Assembly: GCA_964522525.1 (NCBI GenBank)
Contig: CAZFWG010000018.1
Coordinates: forward strand, 1 to 64,000
Length of the DNA stretch: 64,000 nt
Direction of reading: 5' to 3'
Source: CAYUYV01 sp964522525
GTDB taxonomy: Bacteria; Pseudomonadota; Alphaproteobacteria; JAJFIK01
Both the position numbers and the translations under genes were made by a program. The notes under the pieces were generated by a model. It was not told the origin of the DNA, did not search any database, and saw only the letters and a program-made list of their open reading frames with translations. This document shows, piece by piece, positions 1-8,712 of the stretch (its first letter is position 1; each line of letters opens with the position of its first letter).

Positions 1-591
1 ATCCAGGAATACATCCTGCGCTCCTGGAGCCTTGTGAAGATCGGCACCACGGCGGCCCAGAAAAAGCTGTTCTTCAATCTGCGCAAGATCAAGGGTCAGC
101 TCAAAGCCATCGAGGACGGGGATCTGCATCCGGACACGGTAACCACCATCGCTGACAAGCTTGGCGTGTCCGAACAGGATGTGGTGAGCATGAACCGGCG
201 TCTCGCCGCACCGGACAATTCGCTCAACGCACCGCTGCGGGCGGATTCGGAAGGCGAATGGCAGGACTGGCTCGTCGATGATGATCAGCCCACGCAGGAA
301 GCCCTGTTGGCCGAGCGGGAAGAATATGACGAGCGCAAGGAACTGCTCACGGAAGCGCTCCAGACCCTGAACGATCGGGAGCGGCATATTCTGACCGAGC
401 GGCGGCTCAAGGAAGAGCCCTCGACCCTGGAAGATCTGTCCCAGGTCTACAATATCAGCCGGGAACGGGTACGCCAGATCGAGGTGCGGGCTTTCGAGAA
501 GCTGCAGAAGTCCATGAAAAACGGCCTCAAGGACCGGCGCATCGCGACGCTCGGTCCCCAGGGCGCCGAAGAAAGCGCCGAGGCCTTCTGA
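1..591 (+). CDS. rpoH: RNA polymerase heat-shock sigma factor RpoH (sigma-32), 5'-truncated by the window edge
   Basis: The reading frame is open from base 1 and gives about 196 residues of the C-terminal two-thirds of a group 3/4 sigma factor. It directs core RNA polymerase to heat-shock promoters such as those of chaperones and ATP-dependent proteases. Visible features are the region 2 end (EYILRSWSLVKIGTT, then QKKLFFNLRKIK, the RpoH box typical of sigma-32) and region 4 with a helix-turn-helix (LEDLSQVYNISRERVRQIE) that reads the -35 element. The GTG at 34 is an internal codon, not the start. The protein ends in the usual short acidic tail. A strong terminator follows 38 bp downstream, so it is the last gene of its transcript. 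ftsH, a classic RpoH target, is also in this window. Confidence 0.95.
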   Translation: MQEYILRSWSLVKIGTTAAQKKLFFNLRKIKGQLKAIEDGDLHPDTVTTIADKLGVSEQDVVSMNRRLAAPDNSLNAPLRADSEGEWQDWLVDDDQPTQEALLAEREEYDERKELLTEALQTLNDRERHILTERRLKEEPSTLEDLSQVYNISRERVRQIEVRAFEKLQKSMKNGLKDRRIATLGPQGAEESAEAF

Positions 592-628
592 CGAATTCTG
601 AACGACCCCTCTGCTGATTGATCCCTTG

Positions 629-660
629 GCCGCTTGCCCCTCCGGGCAAGCGGCTTTTTT
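629..660 (+). terminator. Rho-independent terminator of rpoH
   Basis: A perfect 11-bp stem (629-639 with 644-654), tetraloop CTCC, then six T residues (655-660). It lies 38 bp after the rpoH stop and is a textbook intrinsic terminator on the plus strand. Confidence 0.9.
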
Positions 661-793
661 CTGCCCCGTTCGCACAACCTTGAGGACTTTCAAAAACGCC
701 TCCCCAATCTGCTTGAGATGCCCCCATCCCCAAGGCAGGCTCGGTACCTTGGCGATCTTCAAGCCAGCACACGCATTCACGGGGTTGGAAACC

Positions 794-2773
794 ATGAAAC
801 AATTCGCATTGGAGCGAGAACGCGTCTGGTCGAGCCGGATGCTTCGCGCCGGCCTTCTTTCTTGCGTTCGCTCGGAAGGAAAACCGGAAATCCCTTTTCC
901 TGGTCTCGCGCGGGCGGCCCTCGTTGCCGTTGTCGTGGCCGGCCTCGGGCTCGGCCTGGCGCTGGCGACGCCGGCGGTCGCCCAGGACAAGCCGGTCATC
1001 GCGACGGCCGCCGATCTGCCGCGCACCACTTTCGAGTTGACCGAATTGCCGAGCAAGCTCGCCCTTGAAGGCGGTCCGGCCTTCGACACCCTGAAGGAAG
1101 CCGTCGCGGCGGATGCCACCAGGATCCTCGAGGAATACACCCTCGAAGATGTGACCACGGAGCGCCGGTTGCGCTCCACACTGAGCACGGTGGCCTTCCT
1201 GGACAAGCGCTGGTCGGATGTTCTGTCCATCAATGAACAGGTCAAGGCGCTTGAGGACAAGGCGGCCGCCAAGGAAACGAGCGGTCTCCTGTCCGGTGCC
1301 TATGCCCGGGCGGCCATGAGCGCCGGCAGCGACGAGGGCGACGCGTTCCGCGCAGCGTTCGGCGAGGAATATGCCAAGGCCGTCAATGCCGCGGACTACG
1401 ACCTGGCCCAGGACGTCCTTCAGAGCACCAAGGGAAGCTTCGAGATCCTGACGCCGGCCCTCCTCCAGGGCAGCCTTGAAGGTTCCTTCGACAAGAACGC
1501 CGAGGCCCAGAACATGACCGTGGATCGGGGCTTTGCCTCGGCGATCCTCGGCACGCGCCTGACCCTCTCCCTCATTCCGTTGAAGGAACAGATCGTCGAG
1601 GTGCTTTCGGTACGGATCGCCGCGGAAAAGAAAGAAAAACCCGATCTCTGGACGGAACGCCTGGTTTCCCTTGACGACACGCCGGATCTGGCACCGGTGG
1701 TGATCGGCATCTGGGACAGCGGCACGGACCCTTCCGTGTTTCCCGACACCATGTGGGTGAATGAACGGGAAGTCCTGAATGGCGAAGACGACGACGACAA
1801 TGGCTTCGTGGATGACCGCCACGGCATCGCCTTTGATTTCGATTGGAACCGCTCCACCGGCGCCTTGCGGTCCATGCCGGAGGAGGATCTCGCCAATCTG
1901 GACGAACTGCTCGTTTTCGTGAAAGGCAGCCTCGACCTTCAGGCCTCCCAGGAAACGGAAGAAGCCCAGGCCTTCCGTCAACACATCACCACCCTGAAGC
2001 CGGAAGAGGTGCTCCCCTTCCAATTGCAGCTCGGTCGCCTCGGACTTTATCTCCATGGCACGGCCACGGGCCATGTGGCCCAGCGGGGTCTGCCTTCCGC
2101 CCAACTCATGCATGTTCGCTTTGATTACGATGTCAAACCCGTGCCCGATCCTCTCGATGAACAGATGGCGGAGAAATTCTCCGGGCACGTCAAGGACACG
2201 ATCGCCTATCTCAAGGCCCATGGCGTGAAGGTCGTCAATATGAGCTGGCGCATCACCACGCCCCAGATCGAAGGCAGCCTGGCCAGTGTCGAGCCGGACA
2301 CGGAAAAACGCCGGGAACGGGCGCTGGCCATTTTCGACACGATGAACAAGGCTCTCGAGGACGGCTTTGCCTCCGCGCCGGAGATCCTGTTCGTCCCCGG
2401 CGCCGGCAATGAGGACGAGGATATCGAATTCGTCAAAAGCTTCCCCGCCGGGATCAATCTGCCCAATGTGTTGACCGTGGGTGCGATCGATGTCTCGCTC
2501 CAGCCGGCGGGCTTCACGAGCTACGGCAAGTCCATTGATCTTTATGCCAATGGCTTCGAGGTGCCGAGTGTCGTGCCCGGCGGCAAGGAGATCCGGATTT
2601 CGGGCACCTCCCTCGCCGCGCCCCAGGTCACCAATCTGGCGGCCCAACTCTGGGCGTTGAAGCCGGATCTGACGGTCGCACAGGTGCGCGACCTCATCGA
2701 GGACACGGCCACGATCGAGACCGATCAGAAGCTGCGGGTGATTACGCCCAAGGCGGCGATCGACGGCCTGTAA
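794..2773 (+). CDS. Exported subtilisin-like serine protease (peptidase family S8)
   Basis: 659 residues from ATG 794, the first ATG downstream of the rpoH terminator. A hydrophobic signal segment lies at about residues 38-57, ending ATPAVAQ, after an unusually long charged n-region, so a later start (839) is possible. Residues 60-295 match no family I recognise and may be a prodomain or an alpha-helical adaptor. The peptidase domain shows the S8 triad in order: Asp308 (IWDSGTD), His421 (LHGTATGH), oxyanion Asn539 (GAGNED) and Ser606 (SGTSLAAPQ). About 110 residues separate Asp and His, much longer than in subtilisin, so a large insertion is present. The likely site of action is the periplasm or outside the cell; the substrate is unknown. 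It stands alone between the rpoH terminator and convergent ridA. Confidence 0.85.
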   Translation: MKQFALERERVWSSRMLRAGLLSCVRSEGKPEIPFPGLARAALVAVVVAGLGLGLALATPAVAQDKPVIATAADLPRTTFELTELPSKLALEGGPAFDTLKEAVAADATRILEEYTLEDVTTERRLRSTLSTVAFLDKRWSDVLSINEQVKALEDKAAAKETSGLLSGAYARAAMSAGSDEGDAFRAAFGEEYAKAVNAADYDLAQDVLQSTKGSFEILTPALLQGSLEGSFDKNAEAQNMTVDRGFASAILGTRLTLSLIPLKEQIVEVLSVRIAAEKKEKPDLWTERLVSLDDTPDLAPVVIGIWDSGTDPSVFPDTMWVNEREVLNGEDDDDNGFVDDRHGIAFDFDWNRSTGALRSMPEEDLANLDELLVFVKGSLDLQASQETEEAQAFRQHITTLKPEEVLPFQLQLGRLGLYLHGTATGHVAQRGLPSAQLMHVRFDYDVKPVPDPLDEQMAEKFSGHVKDTIAYLKAHGVKVVNMSWRITTPQIEGSLASVEPDTEKRRERALAIFDTMNKALEDGFASAPEILFVPGAGNEDEDIEFVKSFPAGINLPNVLTVGAIDVSLQPAGFTSYGKSIDLYANGFEVPSVVPGGKEIRISGTSLAAPQVTNLAAQLWALKPDLTVAQVRDLIEDTATIETDQKLRVITPKAAIDGL

Positions 2774-2836
2774 GTCATCCGCTTAAGGATGACATCGTGT
2801 TGAACAGGTCGGGGGTGCCATGGATTGGCGCCCCCG
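2774..2836. terminator. Two stem-loops between convergent genes, probable bidirectional transcription end
   Basis: The first hairpin has 7-bp arms GTCATCC/GGATGAC (2774-2780, 2787-2793) directly after the protease stop. The second has 10-bp arms with one G-T pair (2810-2819, 2827-2836) around the loop ATGGATT and sits next to the ridA stop. Neither has a clear T-run, so a structure-assisted end of transcription in both directions is an inference. Confidence 0.5.
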
Positions 2837-2842
2837 ATTGCC

Positions 2843-3241
2843 TTATCCGCACTTCGCGACCGCTTCGATCTCAACGAGCGTTTCCGGGGACGCCAGCGAG
2901 GCGACGCCGATCGCCGTCATGGCCGGGCGCGAATCGCCCAGGAACGCCGCCATGATCGGGGCGGCACTTTCCATATGTTCACCGAACTCGCCACGGACAT
3001 AAATCCGCACGTGGAGAAGCCCCGCCACGGAGGAACCGGCTTCTTCAAGGGCGATCTTCAGGTTCTTGAGCGCCGCGGTCAATTGTCCGGCAACGGTTGT
3101 TTCCGTCACTTGGTAGTCCGTGGTCCAGTCGACCTGCCCGGAGACGAAAACGAGATTTGAGGCCGTCTCGACAACGGCTTGGGACATGCCGAATCCGGAC
3201 CCGTCAAACAGTTCCTTTGGATTGATGAGCTTCTTGGTCAT
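2843..3241 (-). CDS. ridA: RidA family reactive-imine deaminase (YjgF/YER057c/UK114)
   Basis: 132 residues. RidA proteins are cytosolic trimers that hydrolyse the 2-aminoacrylate and related enamines released by PLP enzymes acting on serine or threonine. The start at 3241 is set by a good ribosome site, GGAGGT, 5 bases before the ATG; the longer open frame upstream lacks one. The family features LVFVSGQVDW, and Arg105 in RPAMTAIGVASL (the carboxylate-binding arginine of active RidA), are present, followed by EIEAVAKCG at the end. Length is normal for the family. It is adjacent to serine-pathway genes (serA and serC are about 2.6 and 4.2 kb upstream on the same strand), which is chemically sensible but does not prove shared regulation. 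Confidence 0.9.
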   Translation of the reverse strand: MTKKLINPKELFDGSGFGMSQAVVETASNLVFVSGQVDWTTDYQVTETTVAGQLTAALKNLKIALEEAGSSVAGLLHVRIYVRGEFGEHMESAAPIMAAFLGDSRPAMTAIGVASLASPETLVEIEAVAKCG

Positions 3242-3307
3242 TGGATACCTCCACGTTTCCGGCCCTGCGCCATGTTCTGAAACTGAGCCCAAGAGTCAGG
3301 GTCGGGC

Positions 3308-4414
3308 TCAGTCCGCCGCGCCTTTCAAGCGGGCAAGCTCCCCTTCCAGCGCCTCGATCCGTGCCTGGAGCGGTGCCAGTGTCCGAATCACCGTCTCCTC
3401 ACGGATCATACGCGGGATATATTGGGGACAATTCGTGTCCCAGGCCTCGACCGTGAAGATCATGGCCCGGTGGATGGGCTTTCTGACGGCCTCATGGGCC
3501 AGGCTTCGCGCCAGCTCCGCATCCGCCGGAACGACCCGCGCCCGCCCCCAGATCTTGATGCGCTGACGGTTTTCATAGTCCGGGAAAAACAGAAAGGCCT
3601 GGTCATTTTCGGACAGATTGCCCGCACTGATCAGTTGCTGATTGCCCGGATAGTCGGGAAACACCAGGGTCTTGGCATCCTGGATCTTGATGAAACCCGC
3701 CGGTCCGCCACGATGTTGAATATAGGGGCGCCCATCCCGGCTGGCCGTGCCCAGGTAACAGCTTTCCCGGGAGGCAAGGAAAGCCGCCAGATTATCCGTG
3801 ACATGATCGAGCCAGCGCCCGGACTCCTCGAGTTGGCGCATATTGGCCCGCGTCCCATATTGCTCCTGGACCCGCTTGACAGCAGGCGTGAAGGCAATGT
3901 CCGTCAAGGGATCATAGGCGGGTGCCGCCGCCTCATCGGGGGCGGACCAATAGGTCGCCATGATCTCGCGGGCCCAGTCGGGCTCCCGAAACGCGCCCCG
4001 CGGCAGGAAGCCCGACATCACCGGTTTCACGTCGAGAACCGGCGTGCCCTCAATGGCATCAAGACCGGTGACATGGAGGGTAAGCCCTTCGACGCGATCG
4101 AGCCGGGCGATGGTGGCGCCCAGCCGATTGGGCCGGCCTTTTCCCCGTTGGGCAAAAATGCCGACCTTCGGCCAATCGCTTCGGCCCCGGGGATGCCGGG
4201 CCGTCATTTCGATCTCCCCTTCATCCACGAGATGAAAGAGCGTGATCACCTCCACATGGGAAAAGCCGTCAAGCCCCTCCAGTGCTTCCGGCGTGAACCG
4301 GTTCCCATCCAATTCGATCCGCGTCAGGACTGAATCCCACTCATCATCCATGGGCTCGGCGCGGGCTGCACGGACAACACCAATGGGCGTCATCGTGAAG
4401 GGCGATTGCGACAT
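3308..4414 (-). CDS. Fusion protein: TrmO/TsaA-type tRNA methyltransferase domain plus pyridoxamine 5'-phosphate oxidase-like FMN domain
   Basis: About 368 residues in one uninterrupted frame. Residues ~10-157 resemble TrmO/TsaA (UPF0066), the SAM-dependent enzyme that N6-methylates t6A37 of tRNA: MTPIGVVRA at the start, then GIFAQRGKGRPNRLG (compare RPNPIG in TrmO) and EGTPVLDVKPV. Residues ~165-335 resemble the PNPOx-like FMN-binding split-barrel family: YLGTASRDGRPYIQHRGG, LVFPDYPGN, IKIWGRARVV and WDTNCPQYIP. A short coiled coil (~345-366) ends the protein. The SD AGGAGG is 6 bases before ATG 4414 and 3 before ATG 4417; 4414 is preferred. It lies 21 bp downstream of purA, probably co-transcribed. 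The two families are normally separate proteins. Function of the fusion is unknown. Confidence 0.85.
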   Translation of the reverse strand: MSQSPFTMTPIGVVRAARAEPMDDEWDSVLTRIELDGNRFTPEALEGLDGFSHVEVITLFHLVDEGEIEMTARHPRGRSDWPKVGIFAQRGKGRPNRLGATIARLDRVEGLTLHVTGLDAIEGTPVLDVKPVMSGFLPRGAFREPDWAREIMATYWSAPDEAAAPAYDPLTDIAFTPAVKRVQEQYGTRANMRQLEESGRWLDHVTDNLAAFLASRESCYLGTASRDGRPYIQHRGGPAGFIKIQDAKTLVFPDYPGNQQLISAGNLSENDQAFLFFPDYENRQRIKIWGRARVVPADAELARSLAHEAVRKPIHRAMIFTVEAWDTNCPQYIPRMIREETVIRTLAPLQARIEALEGELARLKGAAD

Positions 4415-4435
4415 CATCCGCCTCCTGCTGGCATG

Positions 4436-5728
4436 CTACCGTCCAAAGGGGTCACGCACCAGGATCGTGTCCTCCCGTTGCGGAGAGGTGGACAGGAGCG
4501 AAACGGGACATTCGATCAACTCTTCCACATGGCGGACATATTTCACCGCCTGGGCCGGCAACTCCGCCCAGGAGCGCGCGCCATGGGTCGAGTCCTGCCA
4601 GCCGTCGAGGGTTTCATAGACGGGCTCCACCTTGGCCTGGGCCAGCTGGCCCGAGGGGAAGAAATCGATCAGTTCCCCGTCCAGCCGATATTTCGTACAC
4701 ACCTTGATCGTGTCGAAACCGTCCAGCACATCGAGTTTGGTGAGTGCAATGCCGTCAATGCCCCCCGTACGGATGGCCTGGCGCACAAGCACCGCATCAA
4801 ACCAGCCGCACCGCCGGGAGCGCCCGGTGACCGTGCCGAATTCGTGGCCCCGTTCGCCCAGAAGCCGCCCCGTTTCATCCGTCAATTCCGTGGGGAACGG
4901 ACCTTCTCCCACCCGCGTCGTGTAGGCCTTGGTGATGCCGAGGACATAATCGATGCTGCCGGGGCCCATGCCGCTCCCCGTCGCCGCCTGCCCCGACACG
5001 GTGTTGGAAGAAGTCACGAAGGGATAGGTGCCGTGGTCCACATCGAGCATGATGCCTTGGGCGCCTTCGAACAGAACCCGCCGACCGACCCGCGATGAGC
5101 GCTCCAGACGCCGCCAGACACAATCCGTAAAGGGAAGAATGCGCGGCGCGATCGTCAGCAGGGCCTCGATCAGCTCATCCGCATTGGCTTCTTCCCGCCC
5201 CATGCCCCGGCGCAGGGCGTTATGATAGACGAGAAGCCCGGCGATCCGCTCCCGCACCGTCTGCTCTTCGGCCAGATCGATCACCCGCAAGGCCCGCCGC
5301 CCGACCTTGTCCTCATAGGCCGGACCGATACCCCGCTGGGTGGTTCCGATACGGACCGTCGAATTGCCCGTCTCGCGCAGGACATCCATCTCCCGATGAA
5401 CGGGCAGGATCAGCACGGCATTCTCGCCGAGGACCAAATTGTCCGGGGTCACCTCGACGCCCTGGCTCGCGAGCCGGTCAATCTCCTCGAGAAAGGCCCA
5501 CGGGTCGACCACGACACCATTTCCAATGACGGATAATTTGCCGGGGCGCACAATACCGGAAGGCAGAAGATTGAGCTTGTAGGTCTGATCACCGATGACG
5601 AGCGTATGGCCCGCATTATGCCCGCCCTGGAAGCGGACAACCACGTCGGCCCGTTCCGACAACCAATCGACGATCTTGCCTTTGCCCTCGTCTCCCCATT
5701 GGGCACCGACCACAGCCACATTAGACAT
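4436..5728 (-). CDS. purA: Adenylosuccinate synthetase
   Basis: 430 residues, the normal length. It condenses IMP with aspartate using GTP to give adenylosuccinate, the first committed step to AMP, in the cytosol. The P-loop-like motif WGDEGKGK (11-18) with catalytic Asp13, and GGHNAGHT with catalytic His41, are intact, as are GTTQRGIGPAYEDK and TSSNTVSGQAATGSGMGP. The C-terminal GTP-base region (LLSTSP) is present. An AAGGAT ribosome site precedes ATG 5728. A terminator-like hairpin (5771-5799) separates it from serA upstream, so it probably has its own promoter, although I could not define one convincingly. Confidence 0.97.
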   Translation of the reverse strand: MSNVAVVGAQWGDEGKGKIVDWLSERADVVVRFQGGHNAGHTLVIGDQTYKLNLLPSGIVRPGKLSVIGNGVVVDPWAFLEEIDRLASQGVEVTPDNLVLGENAVLILPVHREMDVLRETGNSTVRIGTTQRGIGPAYEDKVGRRALRVIDLAEEQTVRERIAGLLVYHNALRRGMGREEANADELIEALLTIAPRILPFTDCVWRRLERSSRVGRRVLFEGAQGIMLDVDHGTYPFVTSSNTVSGQAATGSGMGPGSIDYVLGITKAYTTRVGEGPFPTELTDETGRLLGERGHEFGTVTGRSRRCGWFDAVLVRQAIRTGGIDGIALTKLDVLDGFDTIKVCTKYRLDGELIDFFPSGQLAQAKVEPVYETLDGWQDSTHGARSWAELPAQAVKYVRHVEELIECPVSLLSTSPQREDTILVRDPFGR

Positions 5729-5770
5729 GGCTTATCCTTTCCACCCCCGAAATAGAGGGACACTGACACG

Positions 5771-5799
5771 CAAAGAAGGGCGGCCGCGACCGACCGCCC
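5771..5799 (-). terminator. Probable intrinsic terminator of the serC-serA transcript
   Basis: On the minus strand a 9-bp GC-rich stem (5799 down to 5778, loop GTCG, one G-T pair) is followed by TTCTTT (5777-5772). It lies 35 bp after the serA stop and before purA. The U-tract is interrupted, so efficiency is uncertain. Confidence 0.6.
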
Positions 5800-5833
5800 C
5801 ACGGACTGAAATCTTACCGTCCCTGTAACGCGA

Positions 5834-7411
5834 TCAAAAGGCCAATGATTTGGCCGTGCGCACCAGGGGAAGCTGACGCAACCGGTCCAGCACGGGACCG
5901 TCAACCGCTTCGTCGACCTCGATCAGGGCCAGGGCGTCGCCCCCCGGCTCGAGGCGTCCCAGGGTGAAGCAAGCGATATTGACGCCCGCCTCGCCCAGGG
6001 CCACGCCCATAGACCCGATAAAGCCCGGCTTGTCTTCATTGGTGGTCAACAGCATGTGACGTCCCAGGCCCGCTTCGATGGGCATGCCCTGGACCTGGAT
6101 CAGGCGATGCTGCCCCGTCGAGAAGATCGTGCCGGCCACGCTGTGGCTATCCTTTTCCGTTTCCACGGTGATGCGCACATAGGTCTCATAGATGCCGCGC
6201 TGTTCATGGCGCACTTCGGACAGTTTCAGTCCCCGCTCCTTCGCGATGACGGGTGCCGAAACCATGTTGATGTCCGAGAGGGTCGGCCGCAAAACGCCCA
6301 CCAGGGCCGCCGAGGTGAGCGCCTTGGTATTCATCTGTGCGACATCACCCTCATACTCAATTTGAATACTGCGCAAGGGCGCATCGCACAGCTGACCGAC
6401 AAACAGACCCAGGCGCTCCGCCAACACCACGAAGGGCTTCAGAATGGGGGCCTCTTCCGCCGTGATCGAGGGCATATTGATCGCGTTACTGACGGCGCCG
6501 CTCAGCAGATAGTCCGCCATCTGTTCAGCGACCTGGAGCGCCACTTTCTCCTGGGCCTCCATGGTGGAGGCGCCCAGATGGGGCGTGGCCACCAGCCGCT
6601 CATGGCCGAACAGGGGGTGTTCCTGGGCCGGTTCCTCGGCGAAGACGTCGAGCGCGGCACCCGCCAAACGGCCACTGTCCAGGGCATCCTTCAGGGCCGC
6701 CTCGTCAATCAACCCGCCCCGGGCACAATTGATGATCCGTGCCCCCGGTTTCATCTTTTCGATGGCCTCTCTGCCGATAATCCCACGGGTCTGATCGGTC
6801 AGCGGAACATGGAGCGTCACGACATCGGCACGCCCGAGCAAGGTCTCCAGCTCGACTTTCTCGACGCCAAGCTCGCGCGCCCGATCCTCCGACAGGAAAG
6901 GATCATAGGCGATGACCCGCATGCGCAGACCTTGGGCGCGATTGGCAACAATGCTGCCGATATTGCCGCATCCGACGACCCCGAGCGTCTTGCCGGTCAG
7001 CTCGACCCCCATGAATTTGGACTTTTCCCATTTTCCGTCCTGGGTCGACGCATTGGCCTGGGGGATCTGACGGGCCAGCGCCATCATCATGGCGATGGCA
7101 TGTTCGGCCGTGGTCACCGAGTTGCCGAAGGGCGTGTTCATCACCACGATCCCCGCGGCGGTCGCCGCCGGAATGTCGATATTGTCGACACCGATCCCGG
7201 CCCGGCCGACGACCTTCAGATTTGTGGCTGCTTTGACCACGGGCGGCGTGACCTTGGTGGCGGAACGCACGGCCAGACCATCATACTGGCCGATAATGTC
7301 GAGCAATTCCTCCTTGGGCAGACCAGGCTTGAAATCAACCTCAACGCCCCGCTCCCGGAATATATCGGCGGCCGCCTCGCTCAGCTTGTCCGAAATCAAC
7401 ACCTTGGGCAT
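5834..7411 (-). CDS. serA: D-3-phosphoglycerate dehydrogenase (long form with ACT domain)
   Basis: 525 residues, the type-I (long) PGDH. It oxidises 3-phosphoglycerate to phosphohydroxypyruvate with NAD, the first step of serine synthesis. The NAD-binding motif is GCGNIG (147-152); the catalytic Arg (INCARGG), Glu (FAEEPAQEHPLF) and His (ATPHLGAST) regions follow. An intervening allosteric-substrate-binding domain comes before the C-terminal ACT domain (~450-525; NEDKPGFIGSMG, ALIEVDE), which in this family senses serine. It is 61 bp downstream of serC in the same direction, forming a serCA operon, and ends before a terminator-like hairpin. Confidence 0.97.
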   Translation of the reverse strand: MPKVLISDKLSEAAADIFRERGVEVDFKPGLPKEELLDIIGQYDGLAVRSATKVTPPVVKAATNLKVVGRAGIGVDNIDIPAATAAGIVVMNTPFGNSVTTAEHAIAMMMALARQIPQANASTQDGKWEKSKFMGVELTGKTLGVVGCGNIGSIVANRAQGLRMRVIAYDPFLSEDRARELGVEKVELETLLGRADVVTLHVPLTDQTRGIIGREAIEKMKPGARIINCARGGLIDEAALKDALDSGRLAGAALDVFAEEPAQEHPLFGHERLVATPHLGASTMEAQEKVALQVAEQMADYLLSGAVSNAINMPSITAEEAPILKPFVVLAERLGLFVGQLCDAPLRSIQIEYEGDVAQMNTKALTSAALVGVLRPTLSDINMVSAPVIAKERGLKLSEVRHEQRGIYETYVRITVETEKDSHSVAGTIFSTGQHRLIQVQGMPIEAGLGRHMLLTTNEDKPGFIGSMGVALGEAGVNIACFTLGRLEPGGDALALIEVDEAVDGPVLDRLRQLPLVRTAKSLAF

Positions 7412-7472
7412 AGGTCAGCCCCTTTCCTCATGAATGGCAATGGAATGAACCGGAGAATGAGAGACGCTACCG

Positions 7473-8657
7473 TCAGGCCGCGTCCCGTTGCTCCTTGAGA
7501 ACCGTGGCATAGGCCCAGTCGAGCCAGGGCATGAGCGCCTCGAGATCGGACGCATCCACGGTTGCGCCACACCAGATGCGTAGACCGGGCGGAGCATCGC
7601 GATAGCCTTCGATGTCAAAGGCCGCCCCTTCACTCTCCAAAAGAGCGGAAAGCCGCTTCACCAGGGCCTTGCGTCCGTCATCATCGAGCGCCAGAAAGGC
7701 GGGATCGGTGATTTTGAGGCATACGGATGTATTGGAGCGGATCGCCCGGTCCTCGACCAGGAAATCAAGCCAGTCACTTGCCGCCACGAACCGGTCGACA
7801 ACGGCCAGATTGGCATCGGCACGGGCATGCAGGGCGGCAAGCCCCCCCAGACCCTCGGCCCAGCGCAGACTGTCCAGGTAGTCCTCGACGCACAGGAGCG
7901 AAGGCGTATTGATGGTCTCGCCCCGGAAAATCCCTTCAATGAGCTTACCGCCTTTGGTCAGGCGGAAGATCTTCGGCAGAGGCCAGGGCGGGGTATAGCT
8001 CTCCAGCCGCTCGACGGCCCGGGGAGACAGGATCAGCATGCCGTGGGCCGCCTCGCCACCCATCACCTTCTGCCAGGAAAAGGTCACGACATCGAGCTTC
8101 GGCCACGCCATTTCCTGGGCGAAAACGGCCGAAGTGGCATCACAGATGGTCAGGCCCTGACGGTCGTCCCGGATCCAATCGGCATGGGGCACCCGGGCAC
8201 CGGATGTGGTGCCGTTCCAGGTGAAGACCACATCGCGGTCACTGTCGATCTGGGAAAGATCCGGCAATGTTCCGTAGTCGGCCTCGAAGACGCGACAATC
8301 GTCGAGCTTGAGCTGCTTGACCGCGTCGGTCACCCAGCCGGCGCCGAAGGACTCCCAGGCCAGCACGTCGACACCGCGCGCGCCCAGAAGAGACCACATG
8401 GCCATTTCGACCGCGCCCGTGTCGGAGGCCGGTACGATGCCGATCCGGTAGTCATCGGGAACATCAAGGATTTTGCGGGTCCGCTCGATGGCATCGGCCA
8501 GTTTGGCCTTGCCGATCTTGGAGCGGTGGGAACGACCGAGGGCCGCATCTTGAAGACTTTGGGGAGACCATCCCGGCCGTTTGGCGCAGGGACCCGAAGA
8601 GAATTGCGCCCGCGCGGGACGCTTTTCCGGCTTTGCCGGAACCGTCACATTTGTCAT
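7473..8657 (-). CDS. serC: Phosphoserine aminotransferase
   Basis: 394 residues. A PLP enzyme that converts phosphohydroxypyruvate and glutamate to phosphoserine and 2-oxoglutarate; it may also serve PLP synthesis. The sequence is of the alphaproteobacterial SerC type: SSGPCAKRPGWS near the N terminus, GRSHRS, the cofactor-contacting ICDATSAVFA, and Lys197 in FSWQKVMGGEAAHG as the Schiff-base lysine. First gene of the serC-serA operon. Its GGAAGGA ribosome site sits inside the loop of a leader hairpin immediately upstream (8661-8678), suggesting translational control. Confidence 0.96.
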   Translation of the reverse strand: MTNVTVPAKPEKRPARAQFSSGPCAKRPGWSPQSLQDAALGRSHRSKIGKAKLADAIERTRKILDVPDDYRIGIVPASDTGAVEMAMWSLLGARGVDVLAWESFGAGWVTDAVKQLKLDDCRVFEADYGTLPDLSQIDSDRDVVFTWNGTTSGARVPHADWIRDDRQGLTICDATSAVFAQEMAWPKLDVVTFSWQKVMGGEAAHGMLILSPRAVERLESYTPPWPLPKIFRLTKGGKLIEGIFRGETINTPSLLCVEDYLDSLRWAEGLGGLAALHARADANLAVVDRFVAASDWLDFLVEDRAIRSNTSVCLKITDPAFLALDDDGRKALVKRLSALLESEGAAFDIEGYRDAPPGLRIWCGATVDASDLEALMPWLDWAYATVLKEQRDAA

Positions 8658-8660
8658 AAC

Positions 8661-8699
8661 CTATTCCTTCCAGAATAGCTGCACTCCGTTGGGGGAGCG
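8661..8699 (-). promoter_or_regulatory. Two-hairpin leader RNA of serC, resembling the alphaproteobacterial serC motif
   Basis: Two stem-loops occupy the short 5' leader. The distal one has arms CGCTCC/GGAGTG (8694-8699, 8682-8687) with loop CCCAAC. The proximal one has perfect 6-bp arms CTATTC/GAATAG (8673-8678, 8661-8666) with the loop TGGAAG, which holds the Shine-Dalgarno, 3 bases before the start codon. Known: a conserved serC leader motif has been described upstream of alphaproteobacterial serC genes. Inference: this is a member of it; the ligand or trigger is not known to me. Confidence 0.6.
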
Positions 8700-8712
8700 T
8701 GGCCCACCGCTG

